Made by a program: the position numbers and the translations under genes. Shown here piece by piece: positions 35,031-43,064 of a stretch of DNA of 64,000 bases (position 1 is its first letter; each line of letters begins with the position of its first letter). Origin of the DNA: Myroides fluvii (GTDB lineage: Bacteria; Bacteroidota; Bacteroidia; Flavobacteriales; Flavobacteriaceae); NCBI RefSeq assembly GCF_009792295.1, contig NZ_CP039934.1, positions 3,702,905 through 3,766,904 of the forward strand, read 5' to 3'. The notes beneath the pieces are model-generated. The model was not told where the DNA came from. It made no database searches and was given only the letters and a program-made list of their open reading frames with translations.

Positions 35031-35586
35031 TTACTTGCCTGCTTTGTATTGTTCCCATAAAACTGAAGTGAATCCGTCTTTAGAAACTATATGAGCATAT
35101 ATAAATCCAGAGCTATTCAGTTCTGTGAATTTATATTCTAATTCTTCATCATGGGTAGAAAAGCTAAGTGTAACTTTGGATTTCGAACTATCTGTCCATC
35201 TCCAATCAGCATATTCTATGGGTGTATCTCCGGGTAGGTATTTAAAATATATTTTCCCATTGGGATAAAATGCCCAAAACAAATAATCGGCTTGATGTTC
35301 CGTTTTTTCCGTTCCGTATACCGCTCCAATTTTTACCTTAGACCACCATTTTTGCGCACCTGCATTGAATGCCGTTGTAGCCATTGCTTTTGTAGTTGCA
35401 TTTTCGTCATAGCCCGTTAAGGTCATAAAGCGTTGTGCTGTTGGTACAATTTCTCCTTTAGGCACGTTTTCTAAAAATTTAACGTCCTCGCTCCCCCATT
35501 GTCATCACTGCTGCTGCATGCAACGATTGTTAATCCTAAAAGAAGAATTAGCCCCACTGTTTTTGAAAATTTCAGTATTTGATTCA
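35031..35586 (-). pseudogene. Lipoprotein paralog broken by a 1-nt deletion in a G tract
   Basis: The ATG at 35586 opens MNQILKFSKTVGLILLLGLT and IVACSSSDDNGG, a lipoprotein signal. It then goes out of frame at a run of five G (minus strand, 35493-35497). Adding one G restores GGSEDVKFLENVPKGEIVP, which is continuous with the 144-aa frame ending at 35031 and matches the intact paralog at 35656 (FKNVPKGEIVPTAKRFVTLT). So this is a single-base frameshift in an otherwise complete ~185-aa gene. It may be a genuine mutation, a reversible tract, or a sequencing error. Confidence 0.82.
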
Positions 35587-35655
35587 TAATAAATTCCATT
35601 TTAATTTGACTTCCTCTATGTTCTTCTTTCTATTGCTTCGTTCCAATACCGAATA

Positions 35656-36213
35656 TTAATTGCTTCCTAGGCGTACCCAGGCCAATAAACTACAATTTCC
35701 TTCCGTTAGATACGTTGCGTAAACCACAAGATTGGGATTGAGCGCAGTAAATTCATACACCATGCTGTCCTCTCCCTCGGCACTCACTATAATTTTTGAT
35801 TTTGAGCTATCCGTCCATCTCCAATTGCTATCACCTTCAGGAGTTCCGTTTGCTCCATATTTGTAATAAAGTATTCCATCTGGCGAAAAGGCAAAATAAT
35901 CACCTGATTCACCCGCATCATCAACCTCATCTATTCCGTCGCAATGGTATATTATTTTTCCATCCGTGTACTTCCACCACTTTTGAGTGTTCGTATTCAG
36001 TGTCGCTACAGCGGTTCCCCTTCCGGTGTTTTCTTCGTATCCAGTTAAGGTAACAAAGCGTTTTGCTGTTGGTACAATTTCTCCTTTAGGCACATTTTTA
36101 AAATGTTCCGCATTTTCACCACTGCCCTTGTTATCATCACTGCTACAAGCCGTAATTAGTAGTCCTAAAAAAAGAACTAACCCCATGTTTTTTAAAATTT
36201 TAACTGTTTTCAT
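35656..36213 (-). CDS. Small lipoprotein, intact member of a tandem family
   Basis: 185 aa. Signal MKTVKILKNMGLVLFLGLLI then TACSSDDNKG. The mature part contains NVPKGEIVPTAKRFVTLTGY, WWKYTDGKIIYHCDGIDEVD, YFAFSPDGILYYKYGANGTP, and NWRWTDSSKSKIIVSAEGED. These blocks recur in the neighbouring broken copy. It is probably a compact beta-rich surface lipoprotein; the WRWTDSSKSK segment resembles the lipocalin-like modules of the gene at 34157. Function unknown. Confidence 0.8.
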   Translation of the reverse strand: MKTVKILKNMGLVLFLGLLITACSSDDNKGSGENAEHFKNVPKGEIVPTAKRFVTLTGYEENTGRGTAVATLNTNTQKWWKYTDGKIIYHCDGIDEVDDAGESGDYFAFSPDGILYYKYGANGTPEGDSNWRWTDSSKSKIIVSAEGEDSMVYEFTALNPNLVVYATYLTEGNCSLLAWVRLGSN

Positions 36214-36603
36214 ACTACGCTAAATTTAACTTTGCCTACTCTGTCCGGTTTTCGGCTTCGCCGTTTGTTTTAGTTTTAATTGATTCCATAGATCCCATCT
36301 ACCATACCTAATTCGAAATTGGATGTGTATTACAAGCTGCAGTATCGCAAGGAGAGGGTGATGTGAGATTGGAAGAAAAAGCCTCTGTTTTACTTTAAAA
36401 CCTGCTGATGTCTTCTTGTGTAATACAAGCCTTGTGCTATCATCACTACTGCTACAAGCCGTAATTATCCATCCTAAAAAACGGATTAATCCCTATTTTT
36501 TTTTTAAAGGCTTAACTATTGTCATTCCTGATGAATAGCATATACCTGATGAGATTTTCTACTTGGTTGTTTCTCTTATGTTTAGCTGTGCTAAGACGCC
36601 TCC
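36214..36603. other. Intergenic region carrying a third, decayed lipoprotein copy
   Basis: Includes a GGTTTTCGGCTTCGCCG segment near 36241 that recurs in slightly different form near 34990, each time just upstream of a lipoprotein gene, and the remnant listed at 36433-36525. Confidence 0.55.
36433..36525 (-). pseudogene. Signal-peptide remnant of a third lipoprotein paralog
   Basis: From ATG 36525 the minus strand reads MTIVKPLKKK, a stop (TAG), then GLIRFLGWIITACSSSDDS, clearly the same signal peptide and lipobox as the neighbouring lipoproteins. The mature part is gone. The stop lies beside a run of ten A. Confidence 0.7.
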
Positions 36604-37386
36604 TTAAAATCGATAGGCTACACTCAATCCAGTACGCAAACCTGCCCAAGGCATTTTTCCTTTGAGCCTAATCCCCTTGTCATTGATTTCATAATCAATC
36701 TTGTCAAAGCTGTCTTTCAAATCTTCTGCAAACCCCTGTAGCTCTGCCTGCTCTTCTGCCGATAAGTTTTTATTGGCCTTGATATCGATATTTGCCGAGC
36801 CATAATTTCCACCTATAATCTGCCAGTCCAGATAAATATTTTTGCCCAAATGCCATTGAACGCCAAAGTAAATTCCACCCGAAAAAGCCTTGATATTACC
36901 AGTCAACGGAAGATTCGGATCCTCCCCTAACAGTATCAATTCCTCAAACTGGTACTCATACTTTATTTTAGTGGTTTCAATCTTGGCAAAAGCGGCGATA
37001 TAAAATCCTTGAAAAGCTCCTTTTTTGCCCAAATACAATTTGATTTCCGGCGCAAAGGAAAAGTTTGAATACTTTAGTTTCTCAATTTCAAAAGTAGCAT
37101 CACCTTCACTGTCGTCACGCTCAAACACTTTTTGCAGGGTGCTTTTAAACGGCGCTCCACTTTGCGGACGATAATTTACGGTTGCGCCAGCAACCAATCT
37201 GCCTTTTACTTTGCGTTCATAGGTTAGAGAACCTGTTCCCCATGCCAATGGAACGGGGTTGAATTTTATCAGATTTCCCTTTACGGGATGAGCCATGCTA
37301 TCGGTTTCAGTTTTTGTTTGTGGAATATCCTGTGCATGTAAAACAGAACCACAAAACAGTGCTAATAAGACGTAATACGGTTTCAT
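36604..37386 (-). CDS. Outer-membrane beta-barrel protein
   Basis: 260 aa. Signal peptide YYVLLALFCGSVLHAQ. The mature protein contains NLIKFNPVPLAWGTGSLTYE, FSFAPEIKLYLGKKGAFQGF, GGIYFGVQWHLGKNIYLDWQ, and ends with GLRTGLSVAYRF (C-terminal Phe). This resembles the DUF3575-like/OmpA-N barrel class in Bacteroidota. An acidic helical insert (LSAEEQAELQGFAEDLKDSF) sits in a late loop. Probable structural or transport role; no specific ligand inferred. Confidence 0.82.
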   Translation of the reverse strand: MKPYYVLLALFCGSVLHAQDIPQTKTETDSMAHPVKGNLIKFNPVPLAWGTGSLTYERKVKGRLVAGATVNYRPQSGAPFKSTLQKVFERDDSEGDATFEIEKLKYSNFSFAPEIKLYLGKKGAFQGFYIAAFAKIETTKIKYEYQFEELILLGEDPNLPLTGNIKAFSGGIYFGVQWHLGKNIYLDWQIIGGNYGSANIDIKANKNLSAEEQAELQGFAEDLKDSFDKIDYEINDKGIRLKGKMPWAGLRTGLSVAYRF

Positions 37387-38023
37387 GAGATAGTGAGTTT
37401 AAAGTTTAATTTTAGATTTATACGAAGTAATTTTATCATCCTTAGCCGTATAGGTAGTTGTGTTTCCCGTACAACTAATGATGGTTGATACAATAACCGA
37501 CTAGCTTGAGTCTATAATCATACCCTACGTTCCATTTTTATGTGGCACTAACAGAGTCCCCATGCGTTTGTGTTTTTAGACTTTGAGTACATAACAAGAA
37601 AACCACCCCGAAAACACCTCCTATTTTTATTGTTCCTGTGTACACTCCTTTATTTGTTAAAACTATCACAACAAAGGTATTTTTTATATTTTTGTTATAA
37701 AATAGCTACACCTAGCCATACGGCTGATTATAATTCGCTTAGCCCCTACGAGCGCTATGGGTAATAACCTAGACCAATTGCCATTAATACAATTCACCCA
37801 GAGAACTCACCCTCTTTCTACTACGATGAACAAAGTGCCGTTTATTTTTTTGATGGTTGATGATTGTTTGGTGTTTGGTGTAGAAATTCTCAATCGTTAG
37901 AAGTCCCCACCGATAAGTTAGATTTGCTTTCGCTTTTTTGCGCAATTCTTTCGGTTAAAGAACAATTTGGCTATTCAGAAAATCTACCAATCAATGATAA
38001 CTGTTCACCCACAACCAAACAAA
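37387..38023. other. Intergenic region, 637 bp, with an R1 repeat
   Basis: No credible gene; short frames here are low-complexity. It contains R1 copy 2 (37941-37984), which is followed by a remnant of the heptamer repeat (ATAACTGTTCACCC). Confidence 0.6.
37941..37984 (+). repeat. Dispersed repeat R1, copy 2
   Basis: CGCAATTCTTTCGG...CAATTTGGCTATTCAG, aligned over its full length with the copies at 33478 and 40804. Confidence 0.75.
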
Positions 38024-38056
38024 AAAAAGGATGCTCATTTGAACATCCTTTTTCTC
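38024..38056 (-). terminator. Terminator of the toxin-like lipoprotein cassette
   Basis: Perfect 10-bp stem AAAAAGGATG (38024-38033) / CATCCTTTTT (38044-38053), 10-nt loop, with A-run on the left giving a T-tract on the minus strand; 13 bp past the last stop. Confidence 0.8.
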
Positions 38057-38066
38057 ATTTATTGTA

Positions 38067-39068
38067 TTATTTAGCACTCAATGCTTTTAAATTTTCATTT
38101 TTAATTTTAAGCATATTTTGATAATGTACAGTCCATATTCCATCACTATAATCTCCTATTCTTCCTTTTGGATTATTGCGAATATTGTGGTAAAGTTTAA
38201 AATCTCGCTCTAAATCTAAATTAGCGCGATTAATTTGATTTAAAGTAGTTGCAATTGCTTTATTACGATCTTTAGTTGAAGCCTTAGTCGAGAAAGAATT
38301 AGACTTTACATCATAAATATCTGTTGGCAAATTTTGTTTAATTCGATCAATCAACTCTTCTTTATCTATCTGTGCATGATATCCCGACGCTTCTTTCTTC
38401 TTCGCTATATGTAATTCTTCTCTAAACTGCAAAGCTAAATCTGCAGCAGAACCAACTACTAGGACAGGTATTTTGGGTACATAAGCTAAAAAGCTCAATC
38501 CCTCCAAAACTTTTTCTCCTACATTCGTATCCGCTTTTAATTTTTCATCCTGAGCCAGTTCTTCTATTTTTTGTCTAACTCCTTCACTTAATTCGATTCG
38601 ATCTAATGCATCATATCGCTTTAACTTTGCACCTGGATTAAGTTTTTTATACTGCTGTGTCAATTCATGTAATTCGTTCAAAAACTCAAAATAATCCACA
38701 TTAACAACAATTTCACTCTCAACTAAATCCTTTAAAACTTGTTGTTGTAATTTTTCTACATTAGACTTGAACTCTTCATCCGAGATTGATGTTTTTTTAA
38801 CTTTGGATAAATCTACCAATAAACTATTGTACATTGTCAATTGGTTGTCAATTTGCTTCGCTAAAACAACACGCATTTTTGAATCATATTTTTTGATTAA
38901 TAAATCAAAATTATTTTCATAATTATCAAGCGAATAACTCTCGTCTACCTGAACTTCTGAAGATTGATGATTTAAAATCTCATTTATAATCCTTTCATTT
39001 TCTGCGGAATTCTCTTTTTTACATCCTATCAAAGAAAAAAAAGCTAAGGCAATTATTATTTTTCTCAT
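38067..39068 (-). CDS. Lipoprotein, third gene of the WHH-nuclease cassette (accessory or immunity candidate)
   Basis: 333 aa. Lipobox FSLIGCKKENS. The mature protein is highly helical and charged, with a hydrophobic patch LSFLAYVPKIPVLVVGSAAD near residues 195-215, and ends with LYHNIRNNPKGRIGDYSDGI and WTVHYQNMLKIKNE. No known domain. It begins 1 bp after the stop of the 195-aa lipoprotein gene, so the three genes form one tight operon. By context it could be an immunity or delivery factor for the nuclease lipoprotein. That is inference only. Confidence 0.7.
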   Translation of the reverse strand: MRKIIIALAFFSLIGCKKENSAENERIINEILNHQSSEVQVDESYSLDNYENNFDLLIKKYDSKMRVVLAKQIDNQLTMYNSLLVDLSKVKKTSISDEEFKSNVEKLQQQVLKDLVESEIVVNVDYFEFLNELHELTQQYKKLNPGAKLKRYDALDRIELSEGVRQKIEELAQDEKLKADTNVGEKVLEGLSFLAYVPKIPVLVVGSAADLALQFREELHIAKKKEASGYHAQIDKEELIDRIKQNLPTDIYDVKSNSFSTKASTKDRNKAIATTLNQINRANLDLERDFKLYHNIRNNPKGRIGDYSDGIWTVHYQNMLKIKNENLKALSAK

Positions 39069-39069
39069 A

Positions 39070-39657
39070 TTAAAATTTTCTTTCTTTTCCTAAATCTAAT
39101 ACAGTAATTATCTCTGTTTCGTCTAAATTTTCACTTGTATAAACGAAATATTGTATTTTGTTTTCTACATAAAATTTAGTTTTAACTTTACCTAAACTTT
39201 CAACATTAGCTATGAGATTATTCTCATAAAAAACCTTTTCCATTTGATCACTACTAAAAAAACCTCCTCGATTAATTCGCAGAATATCAGTAAGCTCAAC
39301 ATCCTGCCCCACTTGTTTAAAAACTAATATATAATATGCTTCTTTGGTAATCAATAAATATTGTAAATGGACTAAAGCCTCTCTTTTTGCAATGTTTTTG
39401 TCTTCGATAATCTTTCTTTCAAAAATCGTATATAACTCCCCTTTCTCTACATTCAATAATCGGGTTCCAATCTCCTGAAACCAAATATTGATATTCGAAT
39501 AATATGGATCGAGTTTAATTAATGATTCATAATACGTTTTTAACTCCCTATTTTCGTTTACATCAATTGATTCGCTTGACGTCGCCTCCGCGTCCTTATC
39601 TCCACAAGAAATAAAAAAAACGAACATACTGATCAGTACGAAATGAATTCTTTTCAT
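39070..39657 (-). CDS. Lipoprotein, second gene of the WHH-nuclease cassette (immunity candidate)
   Basis: 195 aa. Lipobox VFFISCGDKDAEA. The mature part has a helical first half (ESLIKLDPYYSNINIWFQEI) and a beta-rich second half (KVKTKFYVENKIQYFVYTSE, then ETEIITVLDL). No recognised domain. Its size and its place directly behind the nuclease-carrying gene (22-bp gap) are what is expected of a cognate immunity protein, and being a lipoprotein puts it in the same compartment as the presumed incoming toxin. No sequence homology supports this. Confidence 0.7.
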   Translation of the reverse strand: MKRIHFVLISMFVFFISCGDKDAEATSSESIDVNENRELKTYYESLIKLDPYYSNINIWFQEIGTRLLNVEKGELYTIFERKIIEDKNIAKREALVHLQYLLITKEAYYILVFKQVGQDVELTDILRINRGGFFSSDQMEKVFYENNLIANVESLGKVKTKFYVENKIQYFVYTSENLDETEIITVLDLGKERKF

Positions 39658-39679
39658 TGTTCTATATCTATTAATTAAT

Positions 39680-40606
39680 CTATCGAAGACCTCCCCAAAT
39701 AAGATTACCCCCTGTATGACTCACTGCATTATGTACCTGCTGCGACACCAATTCTAACTTACCTACGTCTTCATGATGATGCCAAGTGAAACCAAATATT
39801 TTATCTCCATGCGGACTTTTAAGATCTTCTATTTGTTTAGCTAACAGCTCCTTATCTTTGAGTTCCTTTGTAACTCCATCCGCAGTATAGCTATAACTTT
39901 TCCCTTTATTAAGTTGAATCAACTTTGTTTCTATTACTTTGGGATCTCTTTTATACTGTTCTTTCAGTTGGTATGTTGCATAGGCAAACTGATTCTTATT
40001 GGATTGTTGATAGTACTTAGAAGGAAGATCAATTTTAGCAAGTGTATGATTAAAGAAATTAGGAAAGAGCCCTTCTACCTTAAATTTCTCCAAATCAATA
40101 ATTCGTTTAGAGAAAGGAACTTCCCATGATTTGAATTTTTCATTTACTTCAGCTAATCGCTTGTCGAAAACATCTCGAGTTCGATGCTCCAAATCCCCAA
40201 CTCGAAGCGTCGGTATTTGTTTCGGATTTTTGGCAATTTGCTTTTCATAAGCTTTTAAGCTAGGAACTCTAACTCTCAAATTTTGGGAAGCATATAATGC
40301 GTTATACGCTTTTATTCCCTCAGGACTTGTTACTATATATTTTTCAAATGCCTTGCCTTTCAATCGATCTAAATCTGTGGTTAATTCTGTTAATTGACCT
40401 GGAGATAAATAAGTTAACGCTTGCTTTGCTGGCTTCGAAAAAGAATATTTTTTAGTCAAGTCCGTAGACTGACCGCTTAAATTTTCAATTACCTTCTTCC
40501 CACCTTTGGAAGAAGAAACTTTTTCAACTACTTTTCCTCCTTTTTTACAACTATACACCGTACAAGCTCCTACTAGTAATACAAGAAAAATAAATATCCT
40601 TTTCAT
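39680..40606 (-). CDS. Lipoprotein with C-terminal WHH (HNH/Endo VII superfamily) nuclease domain
   Basis: 308 aa. Signal MKRIFIFLVLLVGACTVYSC with the lipidation Cys at 20, then KKGGK. The middle (30-255) is helical and unrecognised. The C-terminus is HGDKIFGFTWHHHEDVGKLE then LVSQQVHNAVSHTGGNLIWG: W275-H276-H277-H278, LV at 286-287, H292, H297 and GG 299-300. This is the order WHH...L.LV...H....H.GG of the WHH toxin nucleases found at the ends of polymorphic toxins. A nuclease on a lipoprotein recalls the SitA toxins of Myxococcus, which are lipoproteins delivered between cells. First gene of a three-gene operon. Confidence 0.82.
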   Translation of the reverse strand: MKRIFIFLVLLVGACTVYSCKKGGKVVEKVSSSKGGKKVIENLSGQSTDLTKKYSFSKPAKQALTYLSPGQLTELTTDLDRLKGKAFEKYIVTSPEGIKAYNALYASQNLRVRVPSLKAYEKQIAKNPKQIPTLRVGDLEHRTRDVFDKRLAEVNEKFKSWEVPFSKRIIDLEKFKVEGLFPNFFNHTLAKIDLPSKYYQQSNKNQFAYATYQLKEQYKRDPKVIETKLIQLNKGKSYSYTADGVTKELKDKELLAKQIEDLKSPHGDKIFGFTWHHHEDVGKLELVSQQVHNAVSHTGGNLIWGGLR

Positions 40607-40803
40607 CTACTATTATATTTGCAAGCAAAAAACTGCTTTAATCCACAGTTTTTCAAGTATAATTTAGTGAACGCCCCTTTTTTTTTAGTTAATCTTCGAA
40701 TTATAGTTTGTAATCAATTAGGACTGTAGTACACTACTCATTCAAATTTCATAAAACTTATGAGGTGAACAGTACTCACACTTGTTATACTTCTACGTTT
40801 TTT

Positions 40804-40889
40804 TGTGTAACTCTTTCCATTAAAGAACAATTTGGCTATTCAGAAAATCTCATCCTCTCATCCTCTCACCCTCTCACTCTCTCACTCTT
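40804..40889 (+). repeat. Dispersed repeat R1, copy 3, plus CTCTCAC simple repeats
   Basis: R1 at 40804-40850 (TGTGTAACTCTTTCC...TTTGGCTATTCAG), followed immediately by pyrimidine-rich tandem units of TCATCCTC / TCACTCTC to about 40889. The stretch 40607-40900 holds no gene. Confidence 0.75.
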
Positions 40890-40900
40890 TTAAAAACCAA

Positions 40901-40955
40901 AAATGATTGATATTTCATACACTTAAGCTATATTTGTATGAAATATCAATCATTT
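40901..40955. promoter_or_regulatory. 20-bp perfect inverted repeat operator overlapping the hipB promoter
   Basis: AAATGATTGATATTTCATAC (40901-40920) and its exact complement at 40936-40955, separated by 15 bp. A promoter fits inside: TTG at 40907-40909, 19 bp, then TATATTTG at 40929-40936. An autoregulating HipB-type repressor would block it. Because the -7 box ends at 40936, the ATG at 40938 cannot be used; translation must start at 40959. Confidence 0.75.
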
Positions 40956-40958
40956 CAC

Positions 40959-41240
40959 ATGAAGAGTACAATCGTCTTACCAAAATTTAAAACGTTACTA
41001 GAGCAAATGGGTGAAAACATAAAGCTTGCTCGTAAACGTAGAAAGTTAACTGCAGTTCAAGTAGCTGAACGTGCGGGTATTGCTCGTTCTACCTTGTATT
41101 TAATAGAAAAAGGCGAAGCTAGCGTGGCTATGGGGGCTTATTTCAATGTACTGCGTGTGTTAGGCTTACAAGATGATTTTTTAAAGCTTGCATCAGATGA
41201 TGTGTTTGGTAGAAAATTACAAGATTTAGATTTATTATAA
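40959..41240 (+). CDS. hipB: HipB-like XRE family antitoxin/repressor
   Basis: 93 aa from the ATG at 40959 (MKSTIVLPKFKTLLEQMGEN). The HTH is MGENIKLARKRRKLTAVQVA then ERAGIARSTLYLIEKGEASV, followed by a short dimerisation tail ending GRKLQDLDLL. The family binds palindromic operators and represses its own operon with HipA. Here it is 1 bp before a hipA start, but hipA is truncated, so this is an orphan antitoxin. The strong palindrome upstream supports continued autoregulation. Confidence 0.83.
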   Translation: MKSTIVLPKFKTLLEQMGENIKLARKRRKLTAVQVAERAGIARSTLYLIEKGEASVAMGAYFNVLRVLGLQDDFLKLASDDVFGRKLQDLDLL

Positions 41241-41241
41241 A

Positions 41242-41535
41242 ATGGCCACACAAAAAACAGCTATATATGTTTACGCAGATTGGGTAGGATTACTTCATCC
41301 TATCTTATTAGGGGTATTAGTTGCCCATCAAGCTAAAGGTCGCAAAGCTTTTAGTTTTGAATACGATACAATATGGTTAAAAACGAATAGCCATCGTCTT
41401 ATAGATCCCGTTATTCAAATCTTTCGATTAGCGAACAAATGTCTACTCAGAAAATCTCAACAACAATCAACCAACAACAAACAAAAAACAAAAAAGCAAA
41501 AGATGAGCTTATCCGTTATAATATTCATGTTGTAG
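41242..41535 (+). pseudogene. hipA: hipA toxin, N-terminal fragment
   Basis: Begins ATQKTAIYVYADWVGLLHPI and LLGVLVAHQAKGRKAFSFEY, the conserved N-terminal subdomain of HipA kinases. Similarity stops near residue 57 (base ~41412), exactly where an R1 repeat begins. The rest of the frame to 41535 is repeat-derived. The kinase core, with its catalytic Asp and P-loop, is absent, so there is no toxin activity. Confidence 0.8.
41413..41457 (+). repeat. Dispersed repeat R1, copy 4
   Basis: ATTCAAATCTTTCGATTAGC...GTCTACTCAGAAAATC. It matches the two inverted copies at 42182 and 43245 almost exactly, and the other three copies more distantly. It marks the breakpoint of hipA. Followed by an AACAACAATCAACC-type simple repeat. 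Confidence 0.8.
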
Positions 41536-41625
41536 GATATTTTACCAGATAATTTTCTAACTTTACCATTCAGTCTTTTTAAATCATTGGCTTTATCTTT
41601 GAGCCTTTTAATTCAGCGATTAAGT

Positions 41626-42042
41626 ATGGAACATGCAGTACACCAAGGAAGAAATGTAAAGCGTTTTAGAGAAATGCTTGGAATCAAGCAAGAAGTTCTT
41701 GCCTTTGATTTAGGAGAAGATTGGAATCAAAAGAAGATCTCTTTACTGGAACAGAAAGAAGTAATTGATCATTCCCTCTTACAACAGATTTCAAAAGTGC
41801 TGAAAATACCCGTTGAAGCAATTGAGAATTTTGATGAGCAACAAGCGATTAATATTATTAACAACACAGTTACTAATAATGATAATGCAGTAATGCACGC
41901 TCTATATATTAATAATGCTACAATTAACCCAGTAGATAAAATTGTTCAGCTTCACGAAGAAAAGATTGCGTTGTATGAGCGTATGCTGAAAGAAAAAGAC
42001 GACATGATGAACCGCTTGGAAAAGCTGATTCAAAATAAATAG
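41626..42042 (+). CDS. XRE family HTH protein, copy 1
   Basis: 138 aa from the ATG at 41626 (MEHAVHQGRNVKRFREMLGI); an in-frame TTG at 41587 is less likely. The HTH is REMLGIKQEVLAFDLGEDWN with ISLLEQKEVIDHSLLQQISK. The C-terminus is a coiled-coil (VQLHEEKIALYERMLKEKDD). Compared with copy 2 at 43464 the DNA is nearly identical apart from 41859-41934, which encodes a different Asn-rich patch (VTNNDNAVMHALYINNA). A TTG-N17-TAATTTTC promoter-like element lies at 41530-41557. Confidence 0.8.
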   Translation: MEHAVHQGRNVKRFREMLGIKQEVLAFDLGEDWNQKKISLLEQKEVIDHSLLQQISKVLKIPVEAIENFDEQQAINIINNTVTNNDNAVMHALYINNATINPVDKIVQLHEEKIALYERMLKEKDDMMNRLEKLIQNK

Positions 42043-42076
42043 TATTCAAAATAAATAGTATTCAAAGTGAAAATGT

Positions 42077-42107
42077 AAAAGCTTAATCAACCGATTAAGC
42101 TTTTTTT
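42077..42107 (+). terminator. Terminator of XRE copy 1
   Basis: AAAAGCTTAATC (42077-42088) / GATTAAGCTTTT (42093-42104), 4-nt loop, followed by a T-run. Confidence 0.85.
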
Positions 42108-42148
42108 GTTGGGTATCTTCTGTGTCGAGGACATGCTAGGGGTCAAAT

Positions 42149-42227
42149 GGTTAACAGTGAACGGTTAACTGTTAACGGTTTGGATTTTCTGAGTAGACAT
42201 TTGTTCGCTAATCGAAAGATTTGAATA
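42149..42227 (-). repeat. Heptamer array plus inverted R1, copy 5
   Basis: GTTAACAGTGAACG-type heptamers at 42149-42181 adjoin R1 in inverted orientation at 42182-42227. Together with R1 copy 4 this brackets the XRE copy-1 unit with inverted repeats. Confidence 0.8.
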
Positions 42228-42230
42228 ACG

Positions 42231-42533
42231 GGCGTTGAGTAACGGATGCGACCTATCTCACCGAGTTTATATTTTGTTTTGGAGTTCGATGAATCTCCGA
42301 TTTCTCCTTCGTCGAGGAGACATGCCGTGCGTGGGTACTGTGTGTGGAATCAATTTGTACTTGTTCCCGTCAATCACTACCGTCATGTCAATATCTGTCG
42401 TTGGAAGAATTTAGTCTGCAGCAGGGTCATCGGTATATAAACTAATCACAGCACCACCAACGAATACCACTTTTTCATTTAACTCTTTCAAGCCTTTAGC
42501 CACTTGTGCTACTAAAGCTAGGTAATAACTTTA
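42231..42533 (-). pseudogene. Nucleotidyltransferase (AbiEii/MNT-like) toxin remnant
   Basis: The minus strand reads LALVAQVAKGLKELNEKVVF then VGGAVISLYTDDPAAD, a TAA stop (42413-42415), then ILPTTDIDMTVVIDGNKYKL. GG...xS and TDIDMTV are the nucleotidyltransferase GG and DxD signatures. After the DxD strand the sequence is lost at the R1 repeat. The fragment lies directly behind the regulator at 42534, the usual antitoxin-then-toxin order. Confidence 0.72.
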
Positions 42534-43064
42534 TTATGCATTCAATATTCTTTTTTCTAATTCTTTTTTTGCAATTTCTTTTTCTCTAATTCTCCCTACC
42601 CGTATGGCGTCTACCAATGTTAGTAGTTCATATAATTTTTTATCGCTTAATGTTGCCTCTACTACAGTAGGGTATAATGGTTCGATTGCTTGTCCTCTTT
42701 CTAGACCTTTGGCATAAGGCCAAACGTATTTTTCAGTAGAAGAAATTATTTTGTTCAAGGGTTCAGCAGCGTGTGCGGTCAAAACGCCTCTCACAATAGC
42801 ACCTGGCTGTTGTGGAAAAGCATAAGCCACACCATGTAATAAAAACGCTGTAAAAGCTATTTTGTTTACTTTTTTCCTTGCTTGATCTATTAAACCAGCA
42901 TACTTTGAACGGTTAAGCGATTGACTAACCTCTGACTGGCTTAGTCCTAACTCTTGTGCTATGGTATGATGATACCAAGTTTGTGTTCCTAAAGTAATGA
43001 TTTTTAAGAGTATTAGGATGTCTTGTGGTTTTAAATTACGTTTTGATTGTTGCATATATTTCAT
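42534..43064 (-). CDS. Winged-helix regulator, probable antitoxin of the broken nucleotidyltransferase
   Basis: About 176 aa from the ATG at 43064 (MKYMQQSKRNLKPQDILILL); the frame stays open to 43208. The DNA-binding part is KIITLGTQTWYHHTIAQELG then LSQSEVSQSLNRSKYAGLID, a MarR-like winged helix. The remainder (AFTAFLLHGVAYAFPQQPGA; AVEATLSDKKLYELLTLVDA) is helical. The start region overlaps nested palindromes (43050-43081), consistent with autoregulation. The toxin gene behind it is broken, so this is a second orphan antitoxin in the same segment. Confidence 0.72.
   Translation of the reverse strand: MKYMQQSKRNLKPQDILILLKIITLGTQTWYHHTIAQELGLSQSEVSQSLNRSKYAGLIDQARKKVNKIAFTAFLLHGVAYAFPQQPGAIVRGVLTAHAAEPLNKIISSTEKYVWPYAKGLERGQAIEPLYPTVVEATLSDKKLYELLTLVDAIRVGRIREKEIAKKELEKRILNA

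Noticed and set aside
37570..38121. Plus-strand frames in the 37.4-38.1 kb gap
   Set aside because: They cover low-complexity DNA, the R1 repeat and a terminator, with no recognisable protein features.
40938..40958. ATG at 40938 as the hipB start
   Set aside because: It lies inside the operator palindrome and about two bases from the -7 box, upstream of or at the expected transcription start.
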